From: Gordonia malaquae NBRC 108250
GTDB lineage: Bacteria; Actinomycetota; Actinomycetes; Mycobacteriales; Mycobacteriaceae
Direction: 5' to 3'
Length of the DNA: 64,000 nt
Assembly (NCBI RefSeq): GCF_000344135.1
Contig: NZ_BAOP01000021.1
Location: forward strand, 20,028-84,027
Shown here: one piece after another, positions 8,307 to 19,091 of the stretch
How positions within the stretch are numbered: the stretch's first letter is position 1
How the letters are laid out: the number at the start of each line of letters is the position of its first letter
The notes under the pieces: model-generated
The model's database searches: none
The model's input: the letters and a program-made list of their open reading frames with translations, nothing else
What the model was told of the DNA's origin: nothing
Program-made: the position numbers and the translations under genes

Positions 8307-8708
8307 GTGAGCGCTAACTCCTATTCGACCGGCCAGCCCTCCTCTGACGACGCGCATACGCACGTCGCTCCAGGAGGAGCCGAAGACGTCAACGTCCGCG
8401 AGCTCGCGACCATTCCCGCGGTCGAGGTGACGACCCGTGCAGCGATCATGCTGATGAGCGCTGCGGCCGAGAAGATCGGCCCGGACGCGGGTGGCGAGGA
8501 GGAGCACAAGGACCTCCCGGAAGCACGTGCCCTGATCACCGCACTCGCAGGCCTCGTGACGGCGGCATCGATGGATCTCGGTCTCCATCGCAAGCCGATC
8601 CAGGACGGACTCAAGGCCCTGCAGCTCGCGTTCCGCGAGGCGTCGTCGTACCCCGACGCTCCCGGCGAGGGTCCCGGCGAGAAGTACACCGGCCCGGTCA
8701 AAGGCTGA
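8307..8708 (+). CDS. DUF1844 protein
   Basis: A 133-aa protein of the DUF1844 family, starting at GTG 8307. The N-terminal 25 residues are polar. The core has the family pattern of a helix with repeated Ala/Met (TTRAAIMLMSAAAEKIG), then DLPEARALITALAGLV and a final helix, ending in a Gly/Pro-rich tail. It is predicted to be soluble, and its function is unknown. It is divergent from infC, a position where DUF1844 genes often occur in actinobacteria. Confidence 0.82.
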   Translation: MSANSYSTGQPSSDDAHTHVAPGGAEDVNVRELATIPAVEVTTRAAIMLMSAAAEKIGPDAGGEEEHKDLPEARALITALAGLVTAASMDLGLHRKPIQDGLKALQLAFREASSYPDAPGEGPGEKYTGPVKG

Positions 8709-8750
8709 GCGTTCGGATCGGCGGCGCGGCGGTCGGACTACGCTGGTCCC

Positions 8751-9056
8751 ATGACCACAGGTGACGACGATCTGGAACCGATCGACGCGGAGATCGTCGA
8801 ACCGGTCGGCTCGCCCGACTTCACTCCGACGGTTACCGCACCGTCGTTCTCCGACGTCACCGGCTACACCGAGGCGGGTGTTCCGACGTTCGACCATGTC
8901 CGAGACAAGATCGAGAAGCGGACCACCACGGCGATCGGCAGCCAGGAGCTCTCCGAGATGAGTCGCGAAGCGGCCGAGCTCGATGAGGCGATGGCCAAGC
9001 GTGACGAAGCTGCGAAGAAGAAGCTCGACGAGATGCGGAAGTCTCTCGGCTTGTGA
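8751..9056 (+). CDS. Small acidic conserved protein with C-terminal coiled coil
   Basis: A 101-aa protein, not recognised as a named family. The first 50 residues are acidic and low in structure (DDDLEPIDAEIVEPVG). The last 50 form a charged, heptad-like helix (SELSREAAELDEAMAKRDEAAKKKLDEM pattern), probably a coiled coil. It starts 42 bases after the DUF1844 stop on the same strand, so the two may be one transcript. Codon use and G/C at third positions look native. Confidence 0.7.
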   Translation: MTTGDDDLEPIDAEIVEPVGSPDFTPTVTAPSFSDVTGYTEAGVPTFDHVRDKIEKRTTTAIGSQELSEMSREAAELDEAMAKRDEAAKKKLDEMRKSLGL

Positions 9057-9070
9057 CCAGCGGGTCGTGA

Positions 9071-10018
9071 TCAACCGCCGGTGATCGGTGCGACGGGCAC
9101 GCACGGCACCGGACGGGGATGCGCCGGGTCGAGTGCGTTCAGCACGATGGCTGCACTCCGCCGGTTCGAAGTAATCGACATGTGGTCCGACCTGTCTTTT
9201 GCACATCCGTCCTGGACGACGATGTTCGTGACGTGTGTACCGGCTGGTCCGGGGAGCAGTCCGGCGGTGTACGGCGTCACCATCTCGTCGTCGCGGGTCA
9301 CGATGTTGGTGTAGCGAACCCCCGGGAGATAGGGCGTCGGCAGTCGGACGGCACGGTTGAAGTTCAGGTCCGCAGGCGGCGGCGTGCACTCCGAGCATGC
9401 CGGTCTCGTCTGCTCCGGAATGCCGAGGCGTGCGCGGAAGTCGGCGATCATCTCCCCTCGAGCGTCGTCTTCATCGGGTCCCTGTCGCCAGTAGGGCGCG
9501 AGGGAGACGTAGTGGGCGACCCGCCCTCGCCCACCGAGGTACTTCATCCAATAGACGCCCATCTCGGTGCCGAGCGAGTGTCCGACGATGTCGAGTTGCG
9601 TCGCACCGGTCCTGGTCAGGACCTCATCGGCGAACATTTTCACATCCCATGCACTGTCCGGCTTCGGGCCGAGGCCACCGAGTGCCGACGCAGGCCACGC
9701 CGTCGACAGTTTCCCGTAGGTCGGCGCGTAGACGCAGTATCCCTCACGTGTCAGGACCGCGGCGATGCTCGCCCAGTTCGTCTGACGACCTCCCCCGCTG
9801 CCATGCAGCAGCATCACCGGGCGGGGGTGACGGGGGCTCGGACGGCACGAGTAGTCGTTGGTCCCTGGAAGACTCCCACCCGGGTTGGTCAACTCGGCCC
9901 GGATGCCGTCGAGAAAGTTGTACGCGACCGGAACCGCTTGAGCGGGGGCACCGACAAGGCCCGCAGCGAGCAGTGCCACGATGCTCGCCGCGAGCAGCTT
10001 CGAGACGCTCCTGATCAT
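9071..10018 (-). CDS. Secreted lipase/esterase (alpha/beta hydrolase)
   Basis: A 315-aa exported hydrolase. Residues 1-28 form a Sec signal peptide ending in AQA. The fold shows an oxyanion loop HGSGGG (about residue 72) and the nucleophile elbow GHSLG. The catalytic acid and histidine are probably in the DDEMVTPY region and the DHMSI motif near the C-terminus. Several cysteines (CSEC, CAKD, CVP) suggest disulfides. It resembles the actinobacterial class of secreted triacylglycerol lipases, but the substrate cannot be set from sequence. It ends 14 bases from the convergent small acidic protein gene. Confidence 0.85.
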   Translation of the reverse strand: MIRSVSKLLAASIVALLAAGLVGAPAQAVPVAYNFLDGIRAELTNPGGSLPGTNDYSCRPSPRHPRPVMLLHGSGGGRQTNWASIAAVLTREGYCVYAPTYGKLSTAWPASALGGLGPKPDSAWDVKMFADEVLTRTGATQLDIVGHSLGTEMGVYWMKYLGGRGRVAHYVSLAPYWRQGPDEDDARGEMIADFRARLGIPEQTRPACSECTPPPADLNFNRAVRLPTPYLPGVRYTNIVTRDDEMVTPYTAGLLPGPAGTHVTNIVVQDGCAKDRSDHMSITSNRRSAAIVLNALDPAHPRPVPCVPVAPITGG

Positions 10019-10058
10019 GCAGCCAGGCTAGCCCCGGTCCGCAGGATCTGAGGTCCGA

Positions 10059-12932
<2,874 letters not shown>

Positions 12933-13049
12933 TAGTTTTCCTCACATTGCACGACTATCTTCCCCGGTCGACCACAGTACGCGGACCCTCTGACAATTCC
13001 GGTCGAGCGCGCATCGGACTGTGTCTGAGGCGACAGCTACGGTGGAGCC

Positions 13050-13742
13050 ATGACGCAGCAGATCACAGTCTCCGACGACTACACCGGCGCCGTCTCGTCC
13101 GACGGCGAGCAGCAGAATCTCGCACAACGCCGGACACTCGACAACGCGACGATCGTCAAGGTGTCGGTCGGTCCGATGGACAACAACTCCTACCTCGTCA
13201 CCGACACCGCCACCGGCGAGGCTCTGCTCATCGATGCCGCAAACGACGCGGGTGTGCTGCTGACGCTCACCGACCAGGAGGCGGGCACCGTGCGTCAGAT
13301 CGTCACCACGCACGGGCACTTCGACCACTGGCAGGCTCTCATCGAGGTGCGCGACGGGCTCGACGTCCCGCACGCGATCGGCCATGACGACGCTGGTGAT
13401 CTGCCCATCACCCCTGATCGTCGTCTCTCCGACGGAGACACGATCGACGTCGGCGAGCTGACGTTGGAGGTGATCGGCATCCGCGGCCACACCCCGGGCT
13501 CGGTCACGCTGGTGCTCACCGAGAAGTCCGGTCGTGCGCACCTGTTCACCGGCGATTCCTTGTTTCCCGGCGGTGTCGGCAAGACGTGGCAGCCGGGCGA
13601 TTTCGAGGTGCTCCTCGGCGACGTCGAGACCAAGCTCTTCGGCCGATTCGACGACGCCGACGTTTATCCGGGCCACGGCAAGGACACCACTCTCGCCGCC
13701 GAGCGTCCTTCCATTCCGGAATGGCGCGAGCGCGGCTGGTAG
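13050..13742 (+). CDS. Metallo-beta-lactamase-fold hydrolase (glyoxalase II-like)
   Basis: A 230-aa zinc hydrolase of the MBL superfamily. The HGHFDH metal motif is at about residue 90. Further metal ligands are in TGDSLFPGG and PGHGKDTTL. It lacks a signal peptide and is probably cytosolic. Its place beside uvrA, in opposite orientation, matches Rv1637c in M. tuberculosis. The substrate may be a thioester such as S-lactoylglutathione or an analogue, but this is inference. Confidence 0.88.
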   Translation: MTQQITVSDDYTGAVSSDGEQQNLAQRRTLDNATIVKVSVGPMDNNSYLVTDTATGEALLIDAANDAGVLLTLTDQEAGTVRQIVTTHGHFDHWQALIEVRDGLDVPHAIGHDDAGDLPITPDRRLSDGDTIDVGELTLEVIGIRGHTPGSVTLVLTEKSGRAHLFTGDSLFPGGVGKTWQPGDFEVLLGDVETKLFGRFDDADVYPGHGKDTTLAAERPSIPEWRERGW

Positions 13743-13751
13743 GAGCGATCG

Positions 13752-13781
13752 GCCGCCGTGGGTCACGTTTACCGCGGCGGC
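13752..13781 (+). terminator. Possible hairpin after the MBL hydrolase gene
   Basis: Ten-base arms (13752-13761 and 13772-13781, one mismatch) flank a 10-base loop, starting ten bases after the hydrolase stop. It has no T-run and is a weak terminator candidate. Confidence 0.4.
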
Positions 13782-13871
13782 GAAATGGGTACCGTCGAGA
13801 GGGACGGCGTCTTCGATCCAGAACCGACGCGCGCCGTTCCACACCGCTCGACGAGACGAAAGGCATACGCC

Positions 13872-14603
13872 ATGATCCTTCGACGAATCGCACGTCCGCT
13901 GCTCGGAACGGCTTTCATCGCGTCCGGAATCGACGCCGTCACAGCCCCTGGCGGTCCAGCGCGAACAGCTGAACCACTTCTGGAGAACGTCCCCGCCGAC
14001 ACCGAGACCGTCATTCGCGTGGCAGGCGCCGTGCAGGTCGGCGCCGGACTCGCGCTGGCTTTCGGCAAGGCGCCGCGTATCGCGTCCACCGTGCTCGCCG
14101 GGACCCTTGTCCCGACCACCGTCTTCGCCAGCGATTTCTGGAACGAGAACGACCCGGCGGTCCGGAGCGCCAAGCAGTCGGCGTTCGTGAAGAACCTCGG
14201 TCTTCTCGGTGGCGTGCTGATCGCGTCCGCGGACACCGAGGGACGCCCTTCGTTGGGTTGGCGCGGACGGCGCCGGTTGGTCGACGCTCGCGAGTCGATC
14301 GTCGAGGCCCTGCCCGGAGAGTCGGGGCAGGACACGTTCACGGCATCGGTGAACAAGGCGGAGCACTGGGCGCATCAGGCCGCCGATCGTGTGCCGACCG
14401 ACAAGATCGCGGCGAACGCGTCAACGCTGGCCGCCTCGGCCAAGTCCCGCGCCGAGGAGTTGGCGCACACCGTCGCGGACCGAGCGCCCGAGGTGTTGGA
14501 CGCGACCCGCCATCGCGCAGAGCAGTGGGCCGGCGAAGTCGCCCAGCATGCACCCGAGGCCGCGGACACCGCGCGCCGATGGCGACGATCGCTCGCACGC
14601 TGA
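13872..14603 (+). CDS. DoxX-family membrane protein with helical C-terminal tail
   Basis: A 243-aa protein. Residues 1-125 match the DoxX pattern: RPLLGTAFIASGIDAV, a second helix with VQVGAGLALAFG, then SASTVLAG-like and NLGLLGGVL helices, about four membrane segments. The remaining 110 residues are Ala/Glu/Arg-rich and form long helices facing the cytoplasm or wall. The start at ATG 13872 was chosen because AAAGG precedes it and DoxX homology begins there. The function in actinobacteria is unclear, though some DoxX proteins act in thiol or redox stress. Confidence 0.82.
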   Translation: MILRRIARPLLGTAFIASGIDAVTAPGGPARTAEPLLENVPADTETVIRVAGAVQVGAGLALAFGKAPRIASTVLAGTLVPTTVFASDFWNENDPAVRSAKQSAFVKNLGLLGGVLIASADTEGRPSLGWRGRRRLVDARESIVEALPGESGQDTFTASVNKAEHWAHQAADRVPTDKIAANASTLAASAKSRAEELAHTVADRAPEVLDATRHRAEQWAGEVAQHAPEAADTARRWRRSLAR

Positions 14604-14655
14604 CCGCGTGAGCCGGTGGCCACGCCGGTGACGGGCACCACGTTCTGAGCCCGCC

Positions 14656-14680
14656 ACCGGCGGCGATCCGCCGGTAATAT
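14656..14680 (+). promoter_or_regulatory. Inverted repeat and -10 box giving a probable leaderless helicase mRNA
   Basis: An 8-bp perfect palindrome (ACCGGCGG, 4-base spacer, CCGCCGGT at 14656-14675) runs directly into TAATAT (14675-14680), a good -10 element. Transcription would start at or next to the GTG at 14690, giving a leaderless mRNA. The palindrome is placed where a repressor would block RNA polymerase. Confidence 0.5.
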
Positions 14681-14689
14681 GGAACGACT

Positions 14690-17017
14690 GTGACAGCCGA
14701 AACGCCTGATCCCCGCCTGCCAGACGAGCAGATTCACCTCGACGCGGTCTACGCGCGCCTCGACCGCATGCGCGCGACCACCCGCCGTCGCCTGAGCGAG
14801 ACGCTGCGTGAATCCGCGGGGACACCGCAGGCCTTGTCCGAGCGCGAATCGTACGAGCGCATGTACACGGACGAACTCACCAAGATCGACGCAGCCGAGC
14901 ACAATCTGTACTTCGGGCGACTCGACATGATCGACGACACCGAGGAGGTCCGGCGCATCGGACGCATCGGCATCCTCGACGACGACGACCGAGACACCAC
15001 CCTGCTGCTCGACTGGCGTGCGCCCCTGTCGCGTCCGTTCTACCTCGCAACACCGGCGACTCCCGAGGACGTGGAACGTCGACGCCACATCCGGACGCGA
15101 TCCCGCGCGGTCCGCAGCGTGTCCGACGAGAATCTGATCTCCGGCGAGATCGTCGACTCCGATTCCTCGCATGACGTCTCCGGTGCGAACGTCGTCAACG
15201 AGTCGGCGCTGGTCGACGCTCTGAACGCCGCGCGGACCGGCGAGATGACCGACATCGTCGAGACGATTCAACGTGAGCAGGACGAGATCATCCGCTCCAC
15301 GCATCGCGGCGTCGTGGTGGTGCAGGGCGGTCCCGGCACCGGCAAGACCGCCGTCGCACTGCACCGTGCGGCCTATCTCCTGTACACCCACCGTGATCTG
15401 CTGTCGCGGAGTGGTGTCCTGATCCTCGGTCCGAACGAGGACTTCCTGCAGTATATCGGCCAGGTGCTTCCGTCACTCGGTGAGACAGGAGTGCTCCTCT
15501 CGACTGTCGCCGATCTGTTCCCCGACGTCCGCGCCCGCGGTCGTGACACACGCGAGGCCGTGGCTCTCAAGGGCGACCAGCGGATGCTGAACGTGCTCCG
15601 GGCCGCGGTTCGGGCCCGCGAGTCGTTGCCCACGGCCGGACTCACCACCCGGTTCGACGGGTACGACCTGCCGATCGACGCCGAGATCGTCAAAGCGGCT
15701 CGCGCCGATGCTCGGTCGACTCGTCGTGCGCACAACCTCGCCCAACGGACCTTCCTCCGCACCGCACTCGACCGGCTCGCCGCCGTTCACGCCCGCCGCA
15801 TCGGATCGAGCCAACTCGACGGGTCGCAGCTGTTGACCGCGGGCGACCTCGACGACATCCGCGTCGAACTCGAAGCAGACCCGGACGTGACGGCGACGCT
15901 CCTCGAGTTCTGGCCGACGCTGACGCCGCAGGGTGTGCTCCGCGACCTGTACGACGACCCGTCGTTCCTCCGGAAGTCGACTCGGGGCTGGACGGACGCC
16001 GAGCGTGACGCGCTGTACCGCAAGGCCCGTCCCCTCCGCGAGGACGCGGACCTGTCCGCGTCGGACGTCCCGCTGCTCGACGAACTCGCCGAACTCATCG
16101 GATATCGGACGGACGAAGCCGATCGGGTGAACCGCGCGCGATGGCGACAGCAGTTGTCCGAGGCGCAGGACGCCCTCGACATCCTGACCGGATCAGCCCC
16201 GCAGGACCTCGAGGACGACCTCGATCCGGAGATCCTCATGGCGTACGACCTCATCGATGCCGAACAACTCGCCGAACGACAGGTTCACACCGCACGCCGG
16301 ACGACCGCCGAACGCGCCTACGAGGATCGGACGTGGACGTTCGGTCACGTCATCGTCGACGAAGCGCAGGAACTGTCGTCGATGGCGTGGCGAATGGTGA
16401 TGCGACGGATACCGAATCGCTGGATGACGGTCATCGGCGACACCGCCCAGACGGGTGACGCCGCGGGCGCCACCTCGTGGTCGGAGGTGTTCACCCCGTA
16501 CGTCGCCAATCGGTGGCGACTGCACGAACTGACCGTCAACTACCGGACACCATCGGAGATCACTCGCTACGCGAACCGCGTGCTCGACTGGATCAACCCG
16601 GACCAGTCCCCACCGACATCGTTGCGCTCGAACGGGATCGAACCGGTGGCGATCGCGACCGACGACGTCGCGTCCACTGTGTCCGAGCTCGTCGTGACGT
16701 CGGACTGGGCCGGTCTCACCACAGTCATCACGTCCGACGGAACAGCCGACGCTCTGCGCGGCGCGCTCGCCGACGTGGGCGCCGACGTCACGGTGCATCC
16801 GATCACTGCGGCCAAGGGACTCGAGTTCGACACGGTGATCCTCGTCGATCCCGCAGATCTGATCAGTGAGTCCCCCCGCGGCTACAACGACCTGTACGTG
16901 GCCCTCACGCGCGCGACCCAGCGTCTCGTCGTGGTGCACTCACGAGCGCTTCCGCCTGACCTCGCCGACATGCCCGCTCCCCCTGCGCAAGATTCGTCGC
17001 CGTCAGCGCCGAAGTGA
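14690..17017 (+). CDS. HelD-family RNA polymerase-associated ATPase (HelR-like)
   Basis: A 775-aa UvrD/Rep-like ATPase. The N-terminus is a long helical arm (residues 15-75), followed by the HelD-specific block with GRIGILDDDDRDTTLLLDWRAP. Walker A is GGPGTGKTA near residue 215. Walker B is VIVDEAQELS near residue 560, and motif VI is in YVALTRATQRLVV. Family members pull stalled or drug-bound RNA polymerase off DNA and recycle it. Actinobacterial HelR can confer rifampicin tolerance, which is possible but untested here. No 19-base rifampicin-associated element was seen upstream. Its 3' end overlaps the convergent SDR gene by 113 bases. Confidence 0.88.
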   Translation: MTAETPDPRLPDEQIHLDAVYARLDRMRATTRRRLSETLRESAGTPQALSERESYERMYTDELTKIDAAEHNLYFGRLDMIDDTEEVRRIGRIGILDDDDRDTTLLLDWRAPLSRPFYLATPATPEDVERRRHIRTRSRAVRSVSDENLISGEIVDSDSSHDVSGANVVNESALVDALNAARTGEMTDIVETIQREQDEIIRSTHRGVVVVQGGPGTGKTAVALHRAAYLLYTHRDLLSRSGVLILGPNEDFLQYIGQVLPSLGETGVLLSTVADLFPDVRARGRDTREAVALKGDQRMLNVLRAAVRARESLPTAGLTTRFDGYDLPIDAEIVKAARADARSTRRAHNLAQRTFLRTALDRLAAVHARRIGSSQLDGSQLLTAGDLDDIRVELEADPDVTATLLEFWPTLTPQGVLRDLYDDPSFLRKSTRGWTDAERDALYRKARPLREDADLSASDVPLLDELAELIGYRTDEADRVNRARWRQQLSEAQDALDILTGSAPQDLEDDLDPEILMAYDLIDAEQLAERQVHTARRTTAERAYEDRTWTFGHVIVDEAQELSSMAWRMVMRRIPNRWMTVIGDTAQTGDAAGATSWSEVFTPYVANRWRLHELTVNYRTPSEITRYANRVLDWINPDQSPPTSLRSNGIEPVAIATDDVASTVSELVVTSDWAGLTTVITSDGTADALRGALADVGADVTVHPITAAKGLEFDTVILVDPADLISESPRGYNDLYVALTRATQRLVVVHSRALPPDLADMPAPPAQDSSPSAPK

Positions 17018-17945
17018 GTTGCCAGAGCCGTTCGGCACTCGAGGAGTCGAGCGCATAGGGCCGAACGCCTCCCTCGTCCATCGTTCCGCCGTCCCGCGCC
17101 ACGGACGCGATGTCACAGTCCTCGAGATAGAGCCCGCCGAGTCCGTCGAGGAGGGGCGACGTAGCCGCCCACACGCCCGTAGCGGCCCCCTGGCTCGGCG
17201 TTTTGAAGTCGGAACCGACGACGTTGCCGTCCGTGTCGATCCACCCGAGTTCGACCTGCTCAGCAACTGACTGCCTCTGGAGACCGGTGATGATCTTGCC
17301 CGGATGCAGTGCGAACGCCCGGACACCATGGTCTGTGCCGAGCTGATCAAGCCAGACTGCGAACAGCACGTTCGCCGTCTTCGACTGCCCGTATGCGGCC
17401 CACCTGTCATATCCTGTCAGGAAATGCGGGTCGTCCCACCGGATGTCCGACGCGTGATGCCCGGCCGATGAATACACGACGACGCGCGCGCCGGTGCGAG
17501 CCAGCAGCGGGAACAGCCGGGCCGTCAGTGCGAAGTGCCCGAGATGGTTGACGGCCAGCTGGTAATCCCATCCCGGCCCCACTGGTCGGGGCGGCGTGGC
17601 CATCACACCTGCGGCGGCGATCAGCATGTCGACTCGGTCGGTCACGGAGTTGATCCTCTCCGCTGCGTCAGCGATGCCACCGAGGTCAGCGAGGTCCACG
17701 CCGTCGACGAGAACAACGTCGTCGATCCCGCTCAGGGGACCTCGTGCCACCTCTTCGCTGCGAACGGGCACTATCACCCGCGCGCCGGCGCGAGCGAGCG
17801 CCCGTGAGGTTTCGAGGCCGAGTCCTGAGGATCCGCCCGTGACCACAGCAGTCTGACCGGTGAGGTCGCGGTCTGCGAGCACGTCGGCCGCTGTCGAAGA
17901 TACGGTGAATCCGGATCCGAGAGGGTGTTGGTCTGCAAGCGTCAT
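16905..17945 (-). CDS. Short-chain dehydrogenase/reductase (retinol-dehydrogenase-like)
   Basis: An NAD(P)-dependent oxidoreductase of about 346 aa. It has the TGGSSGLG nucleotide-binding motif at about residue 38, a catalytic serine region VVVYSSAGHH and the YGQSK active site. It belongs to the group annotated as retinol dehydrogenase or protochlorophyllide reductase-like, and its substrate is unknown. The start at ATG 17945 follows a perfect MerR-type operator. Homologous proteins usually end near SAERLWQLT, and here about 30 more residues run into the HelD gene on the other strand. That extension may be recent stop-codon loss. Confidence 0.85.
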   Translation of the reverse strand: MTLADQHPLGSGFTVSSTAADVLADRDLTGQTAVVTGGSSGLGLETSRALARAGARVIVPVRSEEVARGPLSGIDDVVLVDGVDLADLGGIADAAERINSVTDRVDMLIAAAGVMATPPRPVGPGWDYQLAVNHLGHFALTARLFPLLARTGARVVVYSSAGHHASDIRWDDPHFLTGYDRWAAYGQSKTANVLFAVWLDQLGTDHGVRAFALHPGKIITGLQRQSVAEQVELGWIDTDGNVVGSDFKTPSQGAATGVWAATSPLLDGLGGLYLEDCDIASVARDGGTMDEGGVRPYALDSSSAERLWQLTSALTATNLAQGERACRRGQAEALVSAPRRDAGSRA

Positions 17946-17958
17946 GGGCGTGACGCTA

Positions 17959-17982
17959 TGACCTAGAGTCGGCTCTAGGTCA
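17959..17982. promoter_or_regulatory. MerR-type operator between divergent SDR and MerR genes
   Basis: A perfect palindrome with 10-base arms, TGACCTAGAG and CTCTAGGTCA, and a 4-base centre. Read on the minus strand toward the SDR gene, TTGACC and TAGCGT are separated by 19 bases. This over-long spacer is the hallmark of promoters that MerR activators untwist. The MerR protein encoded 17 bases away is the obvious ligand. Confidence 0.8.
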
Positions 17983-17998
17983 AGTCGGACGGGAGCGA

Positions 17999-18457
17999 AT
18001 GGTGGGCACTGACGAAGGAACGACGTTCTCGATCGGCGAAGTGGCGGCCTCGGTCGAGATGAGCGTCCATGCGCTGCGGTTCTACGAACGCGAGGGGTTG
18101 CTCGTCGGCCCCATCGAACGCACCACCGGCGGCCGTCGCCGCTATACGCAGGTCGACGTCGACTGGCTCCAGATATGTACCAGACTCCGCGAATCCGGAA
18201 TGCCGCTGGCGGAGCTGAAACGATTCGCAGCGCTGGTGCGACAAGGACCGGGGAACGAGCCCGAGCGGCTCGCGCTGCTCGACGCACAGCGACACAGGGT
18301 TGATCAGCAGATACACGCCCTCGAACAAGCCAGGAAAGTCATCGAGTGGAAGACGGACGTCTACCGCCGGCATGTTCACGACGGAAACGCCGCCGGACTG
18401 TGGGACCCGACCAGCGGCCGGACGACCGAGCCCCGGTCACCGGACACTATCCGATGA
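17999..18457 (+). CDS. MerR-family transcriptional regulator
   Basis: A 152-aa regulator. The N-terminal winged helix reads FSIGEVAASVEMSVHALRFYEREGLL, followed by the second HTH/wing with RRRYTQVDVDWLQ. A long dimerisation helix covers residues about 85-120. No cysteine cluster is present, so it is neither a metal sensor nor SoxR-like. It belongs to the type that guards neighbouring SDR or aldo-keto reductase genes. It probably activates the divergent SDR gene through the palindrome at 17959-17982. The inducer is unknown. Confidence 0.9.
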   Translation: MVGTDEGTTFSIGEVAASVEMSVHALRFYEREGLLVGPIERTTGGRRRYTQVDVDWLQICTRLRESGMPLAELKRFAALVRQGPGNEPERLALLDAQRHRVDQQIHALEQARKVIEWKTDVYRRHVHDGNAAGLWDPTSGRTTEPRSPDTIR

Positions 18458-18467
18458 GCGGGGCTCG
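18427..18467. terminator. Hairpin terminator between convergent MerR and stress-protein genes
   Basis: CGAGCCCCG (18427-18435) pairs with CGGGGCTCG (18459-18467). An inner stem (18441-18444 with 18450-18453) extends it. It overlaps the last codons of the MerR gene and lies 22 bases from the stop of the facing gene. Confidence 0.6.
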
Positions 18468-18488
18468 ACAGTTCGTGGGGCGTCTGAA

Positions 18489-18932
18489 CTAGGTGGTGTG
18501 AACGATCAGAACGTCGCACGCCGCCTTGCGAGCGACGTCGGCCGGAACCGAGCCGAGCAGGCGTCCGGCGATCGAGTTGAGGCCCTTGTTGCCGACGACC
18601 AGAAGGTCGGCCTGGACGTCGACGACGAGTTGCAGGAGCGCGTCGACCGGTGCGCCCTGAACGGCGCGCTGCACGACGGTCGCGGCGCCCGCGGCCTTTG
18701 CGCGCTCTTTCGCAGTGCGGAGGATCTCCTCGGTGGGCGAACTGCCCATCACCTGGTAGGCCTCGTCGCGCAGGGTGTCGGACGCAGAGCTGGCAGCCTT
18801 GCCGTCGTTCAGGAAGTAGGCGCAGGCGATGACGACGGTTGCGTCGCCGGCGATGGCGCCCGCACGCTCGACGGCCTTCAGCGAAGATTCCGATCCGTCG
18901 GTGCCGACGACGATCGTCGAGTATCCGCTCAT
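18489..18932 (-). CDS. Universal stress protein
   Basis: A 147-aa single-domain UspA protein. It has the IVVGTDGSESS start and the nucleotide-binding pattern VVGNKGLNSIAGRLLGS (G-2x-G-9x-G-S), ending in DVLIVHT. Such proteins bind ATP or cAMP. Its place between uvrB and the MBL hydrolase matches Rv1636 in M. tuberculosis, a cAMP-binding Usp, so a similar role is plausible. Its promoter should lie in the 159-base gap before uvrB, where only a 6-bp inverted repeat (18972-18986) was noticed. Confidence 0.93.
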   Translation of the reverse strand: MSGYSTIVVGTDGSESSLKAVERAGAIAGDATVVIACAYFLNDGKAASSASDTLRDEAYQVMGSSPTEEILRTAKERAKAAGAATVVQRAVQGAPVDALLQLVVDVQADLLVVGNKGLNSIAGRLLGSVPADVARKAACDVLIVHTT

Positions 18933-19091
18933 GTGTGAGTTTCCCTCCAGCTGATGAATCGCAGATTCTCATCTCCATTGTGGAGACGAATTCTTATCCG
19001 TTCATGAACATACCCTGCGCACGGCCCATTGCCAGGTGCTTGTGTACGACTTGTCGCCCAACGAGCATCTTTGATCGGTGTGCAAGATACG

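Noticed and set aside
14604..14690. Rifampicin-associated element before the HelD-type gene
   Set aside because: The known 19-base element was searched for by eye and not found. The palindrome present is a different sequence.
18972..18986. Short inverted repeat TCTCCA/TGGAGA upstream of the stress-protein gene
   Set aside because: Six-base arms with a 3-base loop are expected by chance, and no -10/-35 context supports an operator.
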